From NCBI GenBank assembly GCA_947649215.1, contig CANSQW010000004.1:1-20171 (forward strand): DNA of 20,171 nucleotides, read 5' to 3'. The notes below the pieces were generated by a model. It ran no database searches. It was not told the DNA's origin and saw only the letters and a program-made list of their open reading frames with translations. Shown piece after piece: positions 1 through 6,279 of the stretch. Origin of the DNA: an uncultured bacterium (GTDB taxonomy: Bacteria > Actinomycetota > Coriobacteriia > Coriobacteriales > Eggerthellaceae). A program made the position numbers and the translations under genes. Each line of letters opens with the position of its first letter. The first letter of the stretch is position 1.

Positions 1-220
1 GGGCCTCGTCCTTGCGCAGCGACAGCTCGAAGCCGCGCACGGTCACCTCGATGGGGTCGCCCAGCGGAGCCACCTTGCGCACGTAGACGTCGGCTCCCTT
101 CGTGATGCCCATGTCCATGATGCGGCGCTTCACCGCACCCTCGCCCGTCAGGCGCCGAACCACCGCCGACTGCCCCACCGGCACGTCGCGCAGCGTTCGC
201 GCCTCTTCTGTCTCGCTCAT
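1..220 (-). CDS. feoA: FeoA-family protein, partial (C-terminus beyond window)
   Basis: Translation on the minus strand gives about 73 residues of a small SH3-like FeoA domain. It includes the family-typical turn RRIMDMGITKGADVYV, followed by PLGDPIEVTVRGFELSLRKDEA. FeoA proteins are cytosolic partners of the FeoB ferrous iron transporter. The ATG at 220 is preceded on the minus strand by a purine-rich AAGGGAAGGAAAG ribosome binding site. The gene runs off the left edge, so the last residues and any following feoB cannot be seen. A second FeoA gene in the same orientation starts at 1203. In many bacteria such genes are adjacent (feoA-feoA-feoB), but here about 650 bp with three parS sites lies between them. 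A 15-bp putative operator lies 27 bp upstream of the start. The family is clear; the iron role is by homology only. Confidence 0.85.
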   Translation of the reverse strand, partial: MSETEEARTLRDVPVGQSAVVRRLTGEGAVKRRIMDMGITKGADVYVRKVAPLGDPIEVTVRGFELSLRKDEA

Positions 221-246
221 TCTTTCCTTCCCTTCAAGATCACGTT

Positions 247-261
247 GCTAACACTGATAGG
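247..261. promoter_or_regulatory. Putative operator upstream of first feoA (15-bp element, copy 1)
   Basis: GCTAACACTGATAGG on the plus strand. The core CTAACACTGATAG is an imperfect 13-bp palindrome, matching its own reverse complement at 10 of 13 positions. The identical 15 bp occurs in opposite orientation at 1211-1225, just upstream of the other feoA gene. Its position before both iron genes suggests a binding site for an iron-responsive regulator of DtxR/IdeR or Fur type. The regulator's identity is inference. Confidence 0.55.
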
Positions 262-384
262 CATCTGCCCGAAGGCGAGCCACGCCGTCGAGCCCGCCCG
301 CTTGCCGCCAGCCTGTCGACCAGGGCCGAAGCGATGGCGCGACCCGCTCGCAGAATCCGTCAGAAACCCGGCGCGCCTCACGAG

Positions 385-400
385 TGTTTCACGTGAAACA
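385..400. other. parS: parS centromere site 1
   Basis: TGTTTCACGTGAAACA is an exact match to the 16-bp palindromic parS consensus bound by chromosomal ParB (Spo0J), which spreads from it and loads SMC. Binding by ParB is established for this sequence in many bacteria; function here is inferred from sequence identity and clustering. Confidence 0.92.
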
Positions 401-499
401 TTCGTACGTCCGGCTCGCCCTGCTCGAGCGGAAAGCGGCCGACAGGTTGCCCCGGAGCCTGACGTCCTGCGGCAAAACCGTGATTCGAACCGCGGCGAA

Positions 500-515
500 T
501 GTTTCACGTGAAACA
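500..515. other. parS: parS centromere site 2
   Basis: This is a second perfect TGTTTCACGTGAAACA. The palindrome extends on both sides through flanking CGAA and TTCG, giving 24 bp of perfect dyad symmetry from 496 to 519. It starts 115 bp after site 1. Confidence 0.92.
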
Positions 516-606
516 TTCGTTTGCCTCGCGCCGCCAATGCGAAGAGCCCGGAAACACCAGCCCCCAGCCCGGCATCGCGAAAACCGGCCCCACGCGCCAC
601 CGCGGA

Positions 607-622
607 TGTTTCACGTGAAACA
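607..622. other. parS: parS centromere site 3
   Basis: This is a third perfect TGTTTCACGTGAAACA, flanked by GA and TC so the dyad extends to 20 bp. It starts 107 bp after site 2. Three exact copies in about 240 bp cannot be chance in DNA this GC-rich. Confidence 0.92.
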
Positions 623-870
623 TCTGTGCGCGCTAGCGAATCACCGCCCAGGCCAGGTCGTCCGATCAGCGCTTTGGCCAACCGGAGCCCGAGCCCCGCG
701 CCGCAGCCCGCCCGGCCCCTTGGCCAGCCGGCACCCCAGGCCACCCGAGCGACGCCTCGAGCCTGCTCCGCCAGAACCGCGGGAACCGACCCTTCAGCCC
801 GCCCGGCCCCACGGCCGGCCAGCACTCACGCAGCAAGCCGATCAGCCAGGCGCCCGCCATACCCGGCCCG

Positions 871-1203
871 CTACGCGGCGGCGGTAATGATCTTCGACGC
901 CACCGAGCGATCGAGCGCCACCTGGGCGCCCTTGACCTCGACGATGTAGTTGCCGGCCTGCTCGCTCACCACGCGCACAATGGCACCCTCGACGAAGCCG
1001 AGGTTCTCCAGATGATGATGAACCTCGCCGCGCCCGCGCACCTTCGCCACACGCGCTGCGTCTCCGCTCCGCAGAAACGTGAGCGGCATCTGGGGCAGCG
1101 CACCCGCCGCGGCCATCGCCGGAGCGGCAGCCGAGACGACGGTCACCCTGCCATCTGCGGCGCCGGCAAAGCCCGCGCCGGTCATCGTCATCACGCCTTC
1201 CAT
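871..1203 (-). CDS. feoA: FeoA-family protein with N-terminal extension
   Basis: The product is 110 residues. A FeoA domain fills about residues 37-108 (LPQMPLTFLRSGDAARV, then LENLGFVEGAIVRVVSEQAG and VEVKGAQVALDRSVASKI). It is preceded by an Ala/Met-rich stretch of about 35 residues with no recognised domain. The start at 1203 follows GATAGGAG by 5 bp; in-frame upstream codons lack such a site. FeoA acts in the cytoplasm on FeoB-mediated Fe2+ uptake. The gene reads toward the parS region and, beyond it, a second feoA. The putative operator copy 2 directly abuts its ribosome binding site, so repression close to the translation start is likely. An HHH run within GEVHHHLENLGF is an unusual feature. 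Family assignment is firm; partner and metal are by homology. Confidence 0.85.
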   Translation of the reverse strand: MEGVMTMTGAGFAGAADGRVTVVSAAAPAMAAAGALPQMPLTFLRSGDAARVAKVRGRGEVHHHLENLGFVEGAIVRVVSEQAGNYIVEVKGAQVALDRSVASKIITAAA

Positions 1204-1210
1204 GCAGACT

Positions 1211-1225
1211 CCTATCAGTGTTAGC
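1211..1225. promoter_or_regulatory. Putative operator upstream of second feoA (15-bp element, copy 2)
   Basis: CCTATCAGTGTTAGC on the plus strand is the exact reverse complement of the element at 247-261. It overlaps the TAGGAG ribosome binding site of the feoA starting at 1203. The near-palindromic core is consistent with a dimeric repressor. Confidence 0.55.
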
Positions 1226-1242
1226 TTACTGAAACAAAAAGT

Positions 1243-1271
1243 ATCATACAGCAAACTCTTCCCGAATGGAA
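1243..1271 (-). promoter_or_regulatory. Possible promoter of feoA (start 1203)
   Basis: On the minus strand TATGAT (1243-1248) lies 17 bp after TTCCAT (1266-1271). The -10 is good and the -35 is weak (3 of 6). It sits in the only AT-rich stretch of the 140-bp gap between the SGNH hydrolase gene and this feoA, and 17 bp upstream of the putative operator. This is a sequence-based guess. Confidence 0.4.
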
Positions 1272-1343
1272 CCCATGGATAACTTTTTCGCTCAGAATTA
1301 GAAGTCGTGAGACTCAGAAGCCCCCGCAGGGGCACCGGCGCTC

Positions 1344-2258
1344 CTAGGGCAAATCGCAGACGCAGGACCAAACGGCGCCCGTTCCCCGGGCAAACTCGCA
1401 GCCGAAGCAGGTCTCCCTCTCGCAGCGTCGCTCCGATCGCATCTCGTCCGGAAACAGATCTGCGGGAAGGCCCGCGAAGACCTCGCTCGGGACAGCCTGC
1501 CCCGCAGCAGTCCCACCTGATTCCATCGCCGCCACGACAAGGGCGGCGAGCTGCTCCATGCCCCGCTCGGTAGGATGCGTGCCATCGCTCGCCTCGTAGT
1601 CGAAGCCGGCAGCGCGCACATCGGCCACCAGGCAGCCGTTGGCAGCGGCCACCGTGCGAATGACCTCGTTGTAATCGTCAAGGTCTATCCCGCGCAACCG
1701 GTACGCGAAGGCGGCGTGCCCCGTCCCAGGCTCACGCCCAGGCAGCAACGTCAGACACCAGATGCGCGCCCGAGGACAGGCCTTTCGCATGCGCGCGAGC
1801 ATGGCATCGTAGGCGCGGGCAAACGATGGCAGCGACTCATCAGTCGCGGGGCCGGGCGCGCCCTCGGGGACAGCCAGGGCCTCGGGACACTGCGGCATGG
1901 CCGCGCTACGCGCCGCCGCCTGAGCCCACGGGCCAGCCCACCCGTAGTCGTTGATGCCGATGAACACCAGCACGTCATCGGGCTCCTCGCCATCGGGCCC
2001 CGCGATCTCCGCGATGCGCTCAGGCGTATGCCCCGCAGGGAACCCCGCGCCATCCACCATCGAGCCAGAAAACGCCGCGTTCGACACCAGCCTGCCGCCG
2101 AAATGCGCGATCACCCGGGCCCACCACGTGTCCTCCGGCTCAAGCACGCCGGTCGACTGCCGCAGGTCGCCCGCGTAGTAGATACGGTTGGCCGGGTTCG
2201 TCACCCCCTCGAAAGTGGAGATGGAATCCCCAAAGACCGAGAACGTGCGCTGTGCCAT
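1344..2258 (-). CDS. SGNH/GDSL-family hydrolase with cysteine-rich C-terminal tail
   Basis: The product is 304 residues. SGNH blocks are visible: FGDSIST with nucleophile Ser12, a block-II Gly65 in AAFSGSMVDG, GIND with Asn103, and the catalytic Asp225/His228 pair in DGTHPT. This family hydrolyses ester bonds in lipids, acetylated sugars or cell-wall polymers; the substrate cannot be told here. There is no signal peptide, so it should be cytoplasmic. The ATG at 2258 follows GAGGAGG at good spacing. After the catalytic domain the last 40 residues contain five cysteines (279, 284, 287, 299, 301), including CFGC and CVC, which resembles a small metal-binding module. It is divergent from thrC across a 145-bp gap. 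Confidence 0.85.
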   Translation of the reverse strand: MAQRTFSVFGDSISTFEGVTNPANRIYYAGDLRQSTGVLEPEDTWWARVIAHFGGRLVSNAAFSGSMVDGAGFPAGHTPERIAEIAGPDGEEPDDVLVFIGINDYGWAGPWAQAAARSAAMPQCPEALAVPEGAPGPATDESLPSFARAYDAMLARMRKACPRARIWCLTLLPGREPGTGHAAFAYRLRGIDLDDYNEVIRTVAAANGCLVADVRAAGFDYEASDGTHPTERGMEQLAALVVAAMESGGTAAGQAVPSEVFAGLPADLFPDEMRSERRCERETCFGCEFARGTGAVWSCVCDLP

Positions 2259-2363
2259 GGGCCCTCCTCGCCTCGCGACCAAGCGATGCGCCGCCCACGC
2301 AGGGCGATTGCGCGTTGCATGAAAACCTGGGGCGGCGGCAAGCCGGCCCGAATCGCAGCATAG

Positions 2364-2369
2364 TATACT
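2364..2369 (+). promoter_or_regulatory. Possible -10 element between SGNH hydrolase and thrC
   Basis: TATACT sits in an AT-rich patch 35 bp before the thrC start. It is part of the palindrome AGTATACT, so it could serve either divergent gene. No good -35 hexamer is visible at 17 bp on either strand. Confidence 0.35.
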
Positions 2370-2403
2370 TGTCCGCGTCCGTCCCAGAGAAGGAAGAGAC
2401 CCC

Positions 2404-3972
2404 ATGACAAACGCCTCATCCGGCGAAGCCGGCCAGAACCTCTACGTCGACACGCGCGGCTGCTGCGAGACCCCCGTCCCCTTCACCGAGGCCGTCGTGA
2501 ACGGCCTGGCCCAGGGCGGCGGCCTCTACGTACCCGAGCACATTCCCACGCTCACCCTCGAGCAGATCACCTCCCTGGCCAAGCTGCCCTACGCCCAGCG
2601 TGCGGCGACCATCTACAAGGCCTTTGGCGTCAACCTGCCCGATGACGAGATAGATCGCCTGATGGAGCGCTCCTACGGCGCCAACTTCGACGACGCAGCC
2701 ATCTGCCCCATCACCTCGCTGGACGACGACACGCACATCCTCGAGCTGTGGCACGGGCCCACCAGCGCCTTCAAGGACATGGCGCTTCAGTGCCTGCCAC
2801 AGTTCTTCTCCGCCAGCGCGAACGCCCTGCGCGAGGCCGGGCAGCTCGATCACGAGTTCCTCATCCTCGTCGCCACCTCCGGCGACACGGGGAAGGCGGC
2901 GCTCGAGGGCTTCAAGAACGCAGAGGGCGTGCGCATCGGCGTGCTCTTCCCCGACGCCGGCGTGAGCGACATCCAACGCAAGCAGATGGTCACCACCACC
3001 GGCGACAACGTCCAGGTGTGGGGCGTGCGCGGCAACTTCGATGACTGCCAGACCGGCGTCAAGAAGGCGTTCTCCGACGAAGCCTTCGCCCAGAAGCTCC
3101 TGAACGAGCATGCCGTCGCCCTCTCGAGCGCCAACTCCATCAACTGGGGGCGCCTCATGCCCCAGATCGTCTACTACGTGTCCAGCTACGCCGAGCTGGT
3201 GGCCCAGGGCAAGGTGGCTGCCGGCGCACCCGTAGACGTCTGCGTGCCCACGGGCAACTTCGGCAACATCCTGGCCGCCTGGTATGCGAAGGCCATGGGC
3301 GTTCCCTTCGGCACGCTCATGTGCGCGAGCAACGAGAACCGCGTGCTCGCCGACTTCATCAACACCGGCACCTACGACATCTCCGACCGCGACTTCGTAA
3401 CCACCCCCTCCCCCTCGATGGACATTCTCGTCTCCTCGAACCTAGAGCGCCAGCTCTTCGAGCTCACCGGCCGCGACGCCCAAGCCATCGCCGGCTGGAT
3501 GCGCGACTTGTCGGAGAGCCGTCGCTTCCGCGTAGACGCCGACACCTTCGCCAAGGTGCGTGCCGACTTCGTGGCGGACTCCGTGGAAAACGACGAGTGT
3601 CTCGCCGTCATCCGGGAGGTTCTCGACAAGCATGACTACCTGCTCGACCCGCACACGGCCGTCGCCTACCGTGTGGCCCAGAACGTCCGCGGGGAGAACC
3701 CGGTGCTCATAGCCAGCACGGCCCACTGGGCGAAATTCGGCGACAACGTGTACCGCGCCCTCCATGACCTGCCGGCCGGCGCCGCGCTGCCCGCAGACGT
3801 GGCGGCTCTCACCGGCTGCCAGCTCAACGAGCTCATCTCCCAAGAGACGGGCGGGCGGATCATTCCCGCCGGGCTCTCCACCCTCGACGAGATGCCCGTG
3901 CGGTTCACCGAGGTGATCGACGGCGACGTCGCCTCCATCGAGTCGGCTGCGGAGGATTTCCTCAGCCGCTAA
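2404..3972 (+). CDS. thrC: Threonine synthase
   Basis: The product is 522 residues, the length of the long bacterial/fungal-type ThrC. It is a PLP enzyme converting O-phosphohomoserine to threonine in the cytoplasm. An N-terminal region with DTRG and GGLYVPE is family-typical. The PLP lysine is probably Lys124 in HGPTSAFKDMALQ, and the phosphate-binding loop is ATSGDTGKAAL (about 151-161). Later signatures include SANSINWGRLMPQIVYY and VPTGNFGN. The start at 2404 follows AGAAGGAAGAG. It stands alone on the plus strand with no other threonine genes nearby. A GC-rich hairpin after the stop may end the transcript. No key residue appears missing. Confidence 0.96.
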   Translation: MTNASSGEAGQNLYVDTRGCCETPVPFTEAVVNGLAQGGGLYVPEHIPTLTLEQITSLAKLPYAQRAATIYKAFGVNLPDDEIDRLMERSYGANFDDAAICPITSLDDDTHILELWHGPTSAFKDMALQCLPQFFSASANALREAGQLDHEFLILVATSGDTGKAALEGFKNAEGVRIGVLFPDAGVSDIQRKQMVTTTGDNVQVWGVRGNFDDCQTGVKKAFSDEAFAQKLLNEHAVALSSANSINWGRLMPQIVYYVSSYAELVAQGKVAAGAPVDVCVPTGNFGNILAAWYAKAMGVPFGTLMCASNENRVLADFINTGTYDISDRDFVTTPSPSMDILVSSNLERQLFELTGRDAQAIAGWMRDLSESRRFRVDADTFAKVRADFVADSVENDECLAVIREVLDKHDYLLDPHTAVAYRVAQNVRGENPVLIASTAHWAKFGDNVYRALHDLPAGAALPADVAALTGCQLNELISQETGGRIIPAGLSTLDEMPVRFTEVIDGDVASIESAAEDFLSR

Positions 3973-3992
3973 GACGCCTTCCGTGCGAAAAT

Positions 3993-4025
3993 AGCCCGGG
4001 GAGCCGCTCATGCGCGCCCCGGGCT
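3993..4025 (+). terminator. Hairpin downstream of thrC, possible terminator
   Basis: AGCCCGGGG (3993-4001) pairs perfectly with CCCCGGGCT (4017-4025) around a 15-nt loop. No T-tract follows, so it is either a weak or a factor-assisted terminator. It lies 20 bp after the thrC stop and about 90 bp before the ModE-like gene. Confidence 0.5.
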
Positions 4026-4113
4026 CGCCGATAGCCAGCTCGCGCTTACGCGCAAACCACCACGCTGCGCAGCCGGCAGGGCATCACGGCCCACCTGACC
4101 GAAGGGACTTGCC

Positions 4114-4458
4114 ATGGACCAACTTGACAAGCTCGAGACGAGCGTTCGACTCTCTGTGAGAAACCCGCTTTCCGAGAGCACCTCCGTCTTCGGCCGCGGC
4201 GTCGCCGACCTCTGCCTGGGAGTGCGCACCCACGGCTCGCTCAACGCTGCCGCGAAGCACATGGGCATGGCCTACAGCAAGGCATGGCGCATCATCAAGG
4301 ACACTGAGGCCGCCCTCGACATTCAACTGCTGAACCGAGACGGGGCCCACGGAAGCGAGCTTACCGAGGAGGGCGGTCGCATCCTCGACACCTACATCGC
4401 CATCAACGACCGCCTCCAGGCCGAAGCGCAGCAGCTCTTCGCCGAGCTCACCGCCTAG
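4114..4458 (+). CDS. ModE-type one-domain winged-helix transcriptional regulator
   Basis: The product is 114 residues. The helix-turn-helix of the LysR/ModE N-terminal type spans about residues 37-100. It includes GSLNAAAKHMGMAYSKAWRI and the wing LLNRDGAHGSELTEEGGRIL, which mirrors the GG-rich wing of ModE. The C-terminal molybdate-binding (MOP) domains of full ModE are absent, so it cannot sense molybdate in the standard way. Such short ModE-like proteins are often found near molybdoenzyme genes. One such operon lies about 13 kb to the right, but no direct link is visible. GAAGGGA precedes the ATG by 6 bp. The stop codon overlaps the stop of the convergent zinc-ribbon gene on a shared CTAG. 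Confidence 0.85.
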   Translation: MDQLDKLETSVRLSVRNPLSESTSVFGRGVADLCLGVRTHGSLNAAAKHMGMAYSKAWRIIKDTEAALDIQLLNRDGAHGSELTEEGGRILDTYIAINDRLQAEAQQLFAELTA

Positions 4459-4730
4459 GCACCCGGCACCGGCACCACGGCGCTCGTCGACGAGCAGTCC
4501 TCGTAGGGCGGTATCAGCTCAGCCGCCCAAACCTGACCAGGATCGGAGCAGCTGCGAACCTCCAGCCTCACCACCCAGCGCCTCATGTCACCCTCGCGCA
4601 GCGGCGCAGCCTCATTCAAGTCGCTTGCCGCCTTCTCCAACGCCGGCTCGCTCCCAAAGCGATAGAGACAGCCGTAGCACACCTCCATATCCTCGAAGAG
4701 CGTCGTCTTGCATACCGGGCACACCTTCAT
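4455..4730 (-). CDS. Small zinc-ribbon protein, last gene of the Tad operon
   Basis: The product is 91 residues. The N-terminus carries a CPVC-(10)-CYGC zinc ribbon (Cys4, Cys7, Cys18, Cys21). The remainder has no recognised domain, though RRWVVRLEVRSCSDPGQVWAAEL looks like beta strands. The ATG at 4730 follows AGAGGGGGAG; the upstream in-frame ATG at 4745 overlaps the previous gene and lacks this spacing. It begins 11 bp after the DUF192 stop, so it belongs to the same transcript as the pilus genes. Its role is unknown. It converges on the ModE-like gene with a 4-bp overlap of the coding ends. Confidence 0.75.
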   Translation of the reverse strand: MKVCPVCKTTLFEDMEVCYGCLYRFGSEPALEKAASDLNEAAPLREGDMRRWVVRLEVRSCSDPGQVWAAELIPPYEDCSSTSAVVPVPGA

Positions 4731-4741
4731 GGCTCCCCCTC

Positions 4742-5167
4742 TCATCGCAGCGCCGTCCCTCTGACGGCCACTTCAACCTTGTCACCCGCGCACAGCCAGG
4801 GGCCCTCGCCCGCAAACCGCTCAAGCACAGCCCGAGCCCTCCGGCAGCGCAGCCGCCGCCCCGGGGCGACCGCGCGATGGGCCTCCACCACAAGCCCTGC
4901 AGCATCCACGAACGCGACATCGACGGCGTGTCCCATGCCAAAGGTGTGAACATCCCGACAGGGCGCGAGCAGTATCACTCCCGCTTTCGGACGGCGGAAG
5001 AGAAGCCCGCGCAAGCGCGACGCCAAACTCGTCGCCAAGCAGAGCGACCCCAAGCCTTCTGCGGCGCATCCCTCGCGAGGGCGCGCCCCCGCCGCACGCC
5101 GTGACGCGTCCCCGCCGCCACGGGCCACGGCGCCGCGCAGGTCATTGGGGTCAACCAGCGGCACCAT
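4742..5167 (-). CDS. DUF192-domain protein (Tad operon-associated)
   Basis: The product is 141 residues from the chosen start. The DUF192 fold covers about residues 43-133: LATSLASRLRGLLFRRP, then APCRDVHTFGMGHAVDVAFVD, then LERFAG and GDKVEV. DUF192 proteins are small beta-barrel proteins of unknown function, often exported and repeatedly found next to Tad pilus genes, as here. The start is uncertain. ATG 5167 is used because typical GC-rich codon use begins there. Other in-frame choices are ATG 5212 and a GTG at 5305 that overlaps the upstream stop as GTGA and would add an Arg-rich 46-residue N-terminus. No signal peptide is seen. Confidence concerns the gene; the exact start is less sure. 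Confidence 0.75.
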   Translation of the reverse strand: MVPLVDPNDLRGAVARGGGDASRRAAGARPREGCAAEGLGSLCLATSLASRLRGLLFRRPKAGVILLAPCRDVHTFGMGHAVDVAFVDAAGLVVEAHRAVAPGRRLRCRRARAVLERFAGEGPWLCAGDKVEVAVRGTALR

Positions 5168-5301
5168 ACGTCCCGGCGCGCGCCGTCCCAACCGATCTCC
5201 CTGACACCGCATCGCATCCCTCGCCCGGGTGGGCCTCCGGCGCGAGCGTTCGCGCCGACGCGGCGCCCGACGAGCCACCGACACGCCTCGCACAACGCCC
5301 G

Positions 5302-5805
5302 TCACTCCACCATCCGCACGCGCACCACGACGCTTGCCCACCCCGCCGCATCGGTGCACGACACCATAGCCCATCGACATAGACCCTCTCCTTTCACAAA
5401 CGTCGCGCAGCCCTCCACGCCGCTGGGAACCCCCAGCCAGCCTCGATCAGCCAGCGCTTTCGCCACTACCGCGGCCCTCTCGGCCGCCGCGCCGGGGAAG
5501 ACGAAACCCAGCACCTGCCCGTCTTCGCTGGCATATGACTCCCGGGCACCCTCGGGAGAGAACAGCTCATCGGCGAACCACGTCGGAGCCGAAGGCCCCG
5601 CACGATAGCCGGGAAGCGCCTCCTCCCACGCCGCCTCGCCACCAAGCACAGCCCGCACCAGGGGCGATGCGCGCGGCGGTCCCATCGTTTCAGGCCCCTC
5701 ATCCTTCAGCTGCTGTAACAGCCCCGACACCGCCGTCACCCCCAGCGCCCCCGCCACGAGCGCCGCGGCCGCAAGCGCCCGTCGCCGCTGCCTTCTCTCA
5801 TCCAC
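5302..5805 (-). CDS. Unrecognised membrane-anchored protein in the Tad operon
   Basis: The product is 167 residues with a GTG start 4 bp after AAGGAGG. A basic N-terminus (DERRQRRR) precedes a hydrophobic segment at about residues 9-30, giving an N-in, C-out anchor or uncleaved signal. The outer part contains AAWEEALPGYRAGPSAPTWFADELF, a Gly/Val-rich FVFPGAAAERAAVVAKAL helix region and two cysteines in a C-terminal CATF...GLCRW stretch that could form a disulfide. I recognise no family. It starts 9 bp after the stop of the second TadE-like gene and abuts the DUF192 gene, so a role in assembly, secretion or stability of the pilus is plausible but unproven. Confidence 0.75.
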   Translation of the reverse strand: MDERRQRRRALAAAALVAGALGVTAVSGLLQQLKDEGPETMGPPRASPLVRAVLGGEAAWEEALPGYRAGPSAPTWFADELFSPEGARESYASEDGQVLGFVFPGAAAERAAVVAKALADRGWLGVPSGVEGCATFVKGEGLCRWAMVSCTDAAGWASVVVRVRMVE

Positions 5806-5814
5806 CCGTCCTCC

Positions 5815-6279
5815 TTAGAACAGCATTCCCGGCTTGTATGGATCCACCGTCATCGACACCTGATGTTCCAGGCGCGGAAGGCGCACGCCGAGCACCTCGT
5901 CACGCAGCCCTAGCCCGAAGAGCGTCGGAGCGTAGGTCAGCGTGGCCGTGTAGGTGGCATGTCCAAGCGCGCCGCCCGACACTCCTACGCCCACCGACAG
6001 GTTGCCGCGCCCCAACGCCTCCTCGATCACCGCCCGAACCTCCTCGGCGCTCCGCCCCGCATCCTGCCCGTACGCTGGCGACGCCGCGCAGAGACGCACC
6101 GCGTTGCGCGCCACCCGATCGAAGGCCGCGCAGTCCCCGAAGAACGTGAGCGCGTTCACGGCAACGACTGCCACGATGAGCACGACGGGCAGCACGACCA
6201 GCAGCTCCACGGTCATCTGCCCTCGCTCGTCAGCCAGCACCCGGCTGCGGCGTGGCACGACGCCCGCCATCACCGCCAT
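5815..6279 (-). CDS. tadE: TadE-like pseudopilin (second copy; TadF-like)
   Basis: The product is 154 residues. A class III prepilin-type signal DERG|QMTVE places the conserved Glu at +5 after the cleavage glycine (Gly20), followed by hydrophobic LLVVLPVVLIVAVVAVNALTFF. This is the TadE/TadF pattern of minor pilins processed by the TadV peptidase. The mature part is short, with one early pair of cysteines (GDC, RLCA) and beta-rich GHATYTATLTYAPTLFG. The ATG at 6279 follows GGAGGTGATC and overlaps the end of the upstream TadG-like gene by 10 bp. The partner role in pilus assembly is known for the family; specificity here is inferred from position. Confidence 0.82.
   Translation of the reverse strand: MAVMAGVVPRRSRVLADERGQMTVELLVVLPVVLIVAVVAVNALTFFGDCAAFDRVARNAVRLCAASPAYGQDAGRSAEEVRAVIEEALGRGNLSVGVGVSGGALGHATYTATLTYAPTLFGLGLRDEVLGVRLPRLEHQVSMTVDPYKPGMLF

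Larger units (their letters stand above)
221..870. other. Gene-free 650-bp region carrying a parS cluster
   Basis: No convincing gene is seen here. Open frames exist on both strands, but they are Arg/Pro/Ala-rich, read through the parS palindromes (giving the repeated peptide FHVKH or VSRET), and show no domain. The region holds the three parS sites listed separately, spaced 115 and 107 bp start to start, and operator copy 1 at its left end. It is therefore best described as a centromere-like intergenic region between two feoA genes. Confidence 0.7.

Noticed and set aside
385..622. The palindrome cluster as a plasmid or phage origin.
   Set aside because: The sequence is the exact chromosomal ParB site and the surrounding genes are housekeeping chromosomal genes; no replication or integrase gene is present.
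384..949. Long open frames across the parS region on both strands.
   Set aside because: They translate the parS palindrome itself (FHVKH, VSRET), are Arg/Pro/Ala-rich, lack domains, and overlap each other in several frames, as expected of stop-poor GC-rich DNA.
247..1225. The 15-bp inverted repeats about 960 bp apart look like terminal repeats of an insertion sequence.
   Set aside because: No transposase lies between them, no target duplication is seen, and each copy sits at the regulatory position before a feoA gene, so a repeated operator explains them better.
2416..3111. Minus-strand open frames within thrC.
   Set aside because: Antisense shadows of threonine synthase with no recognisable protein features.
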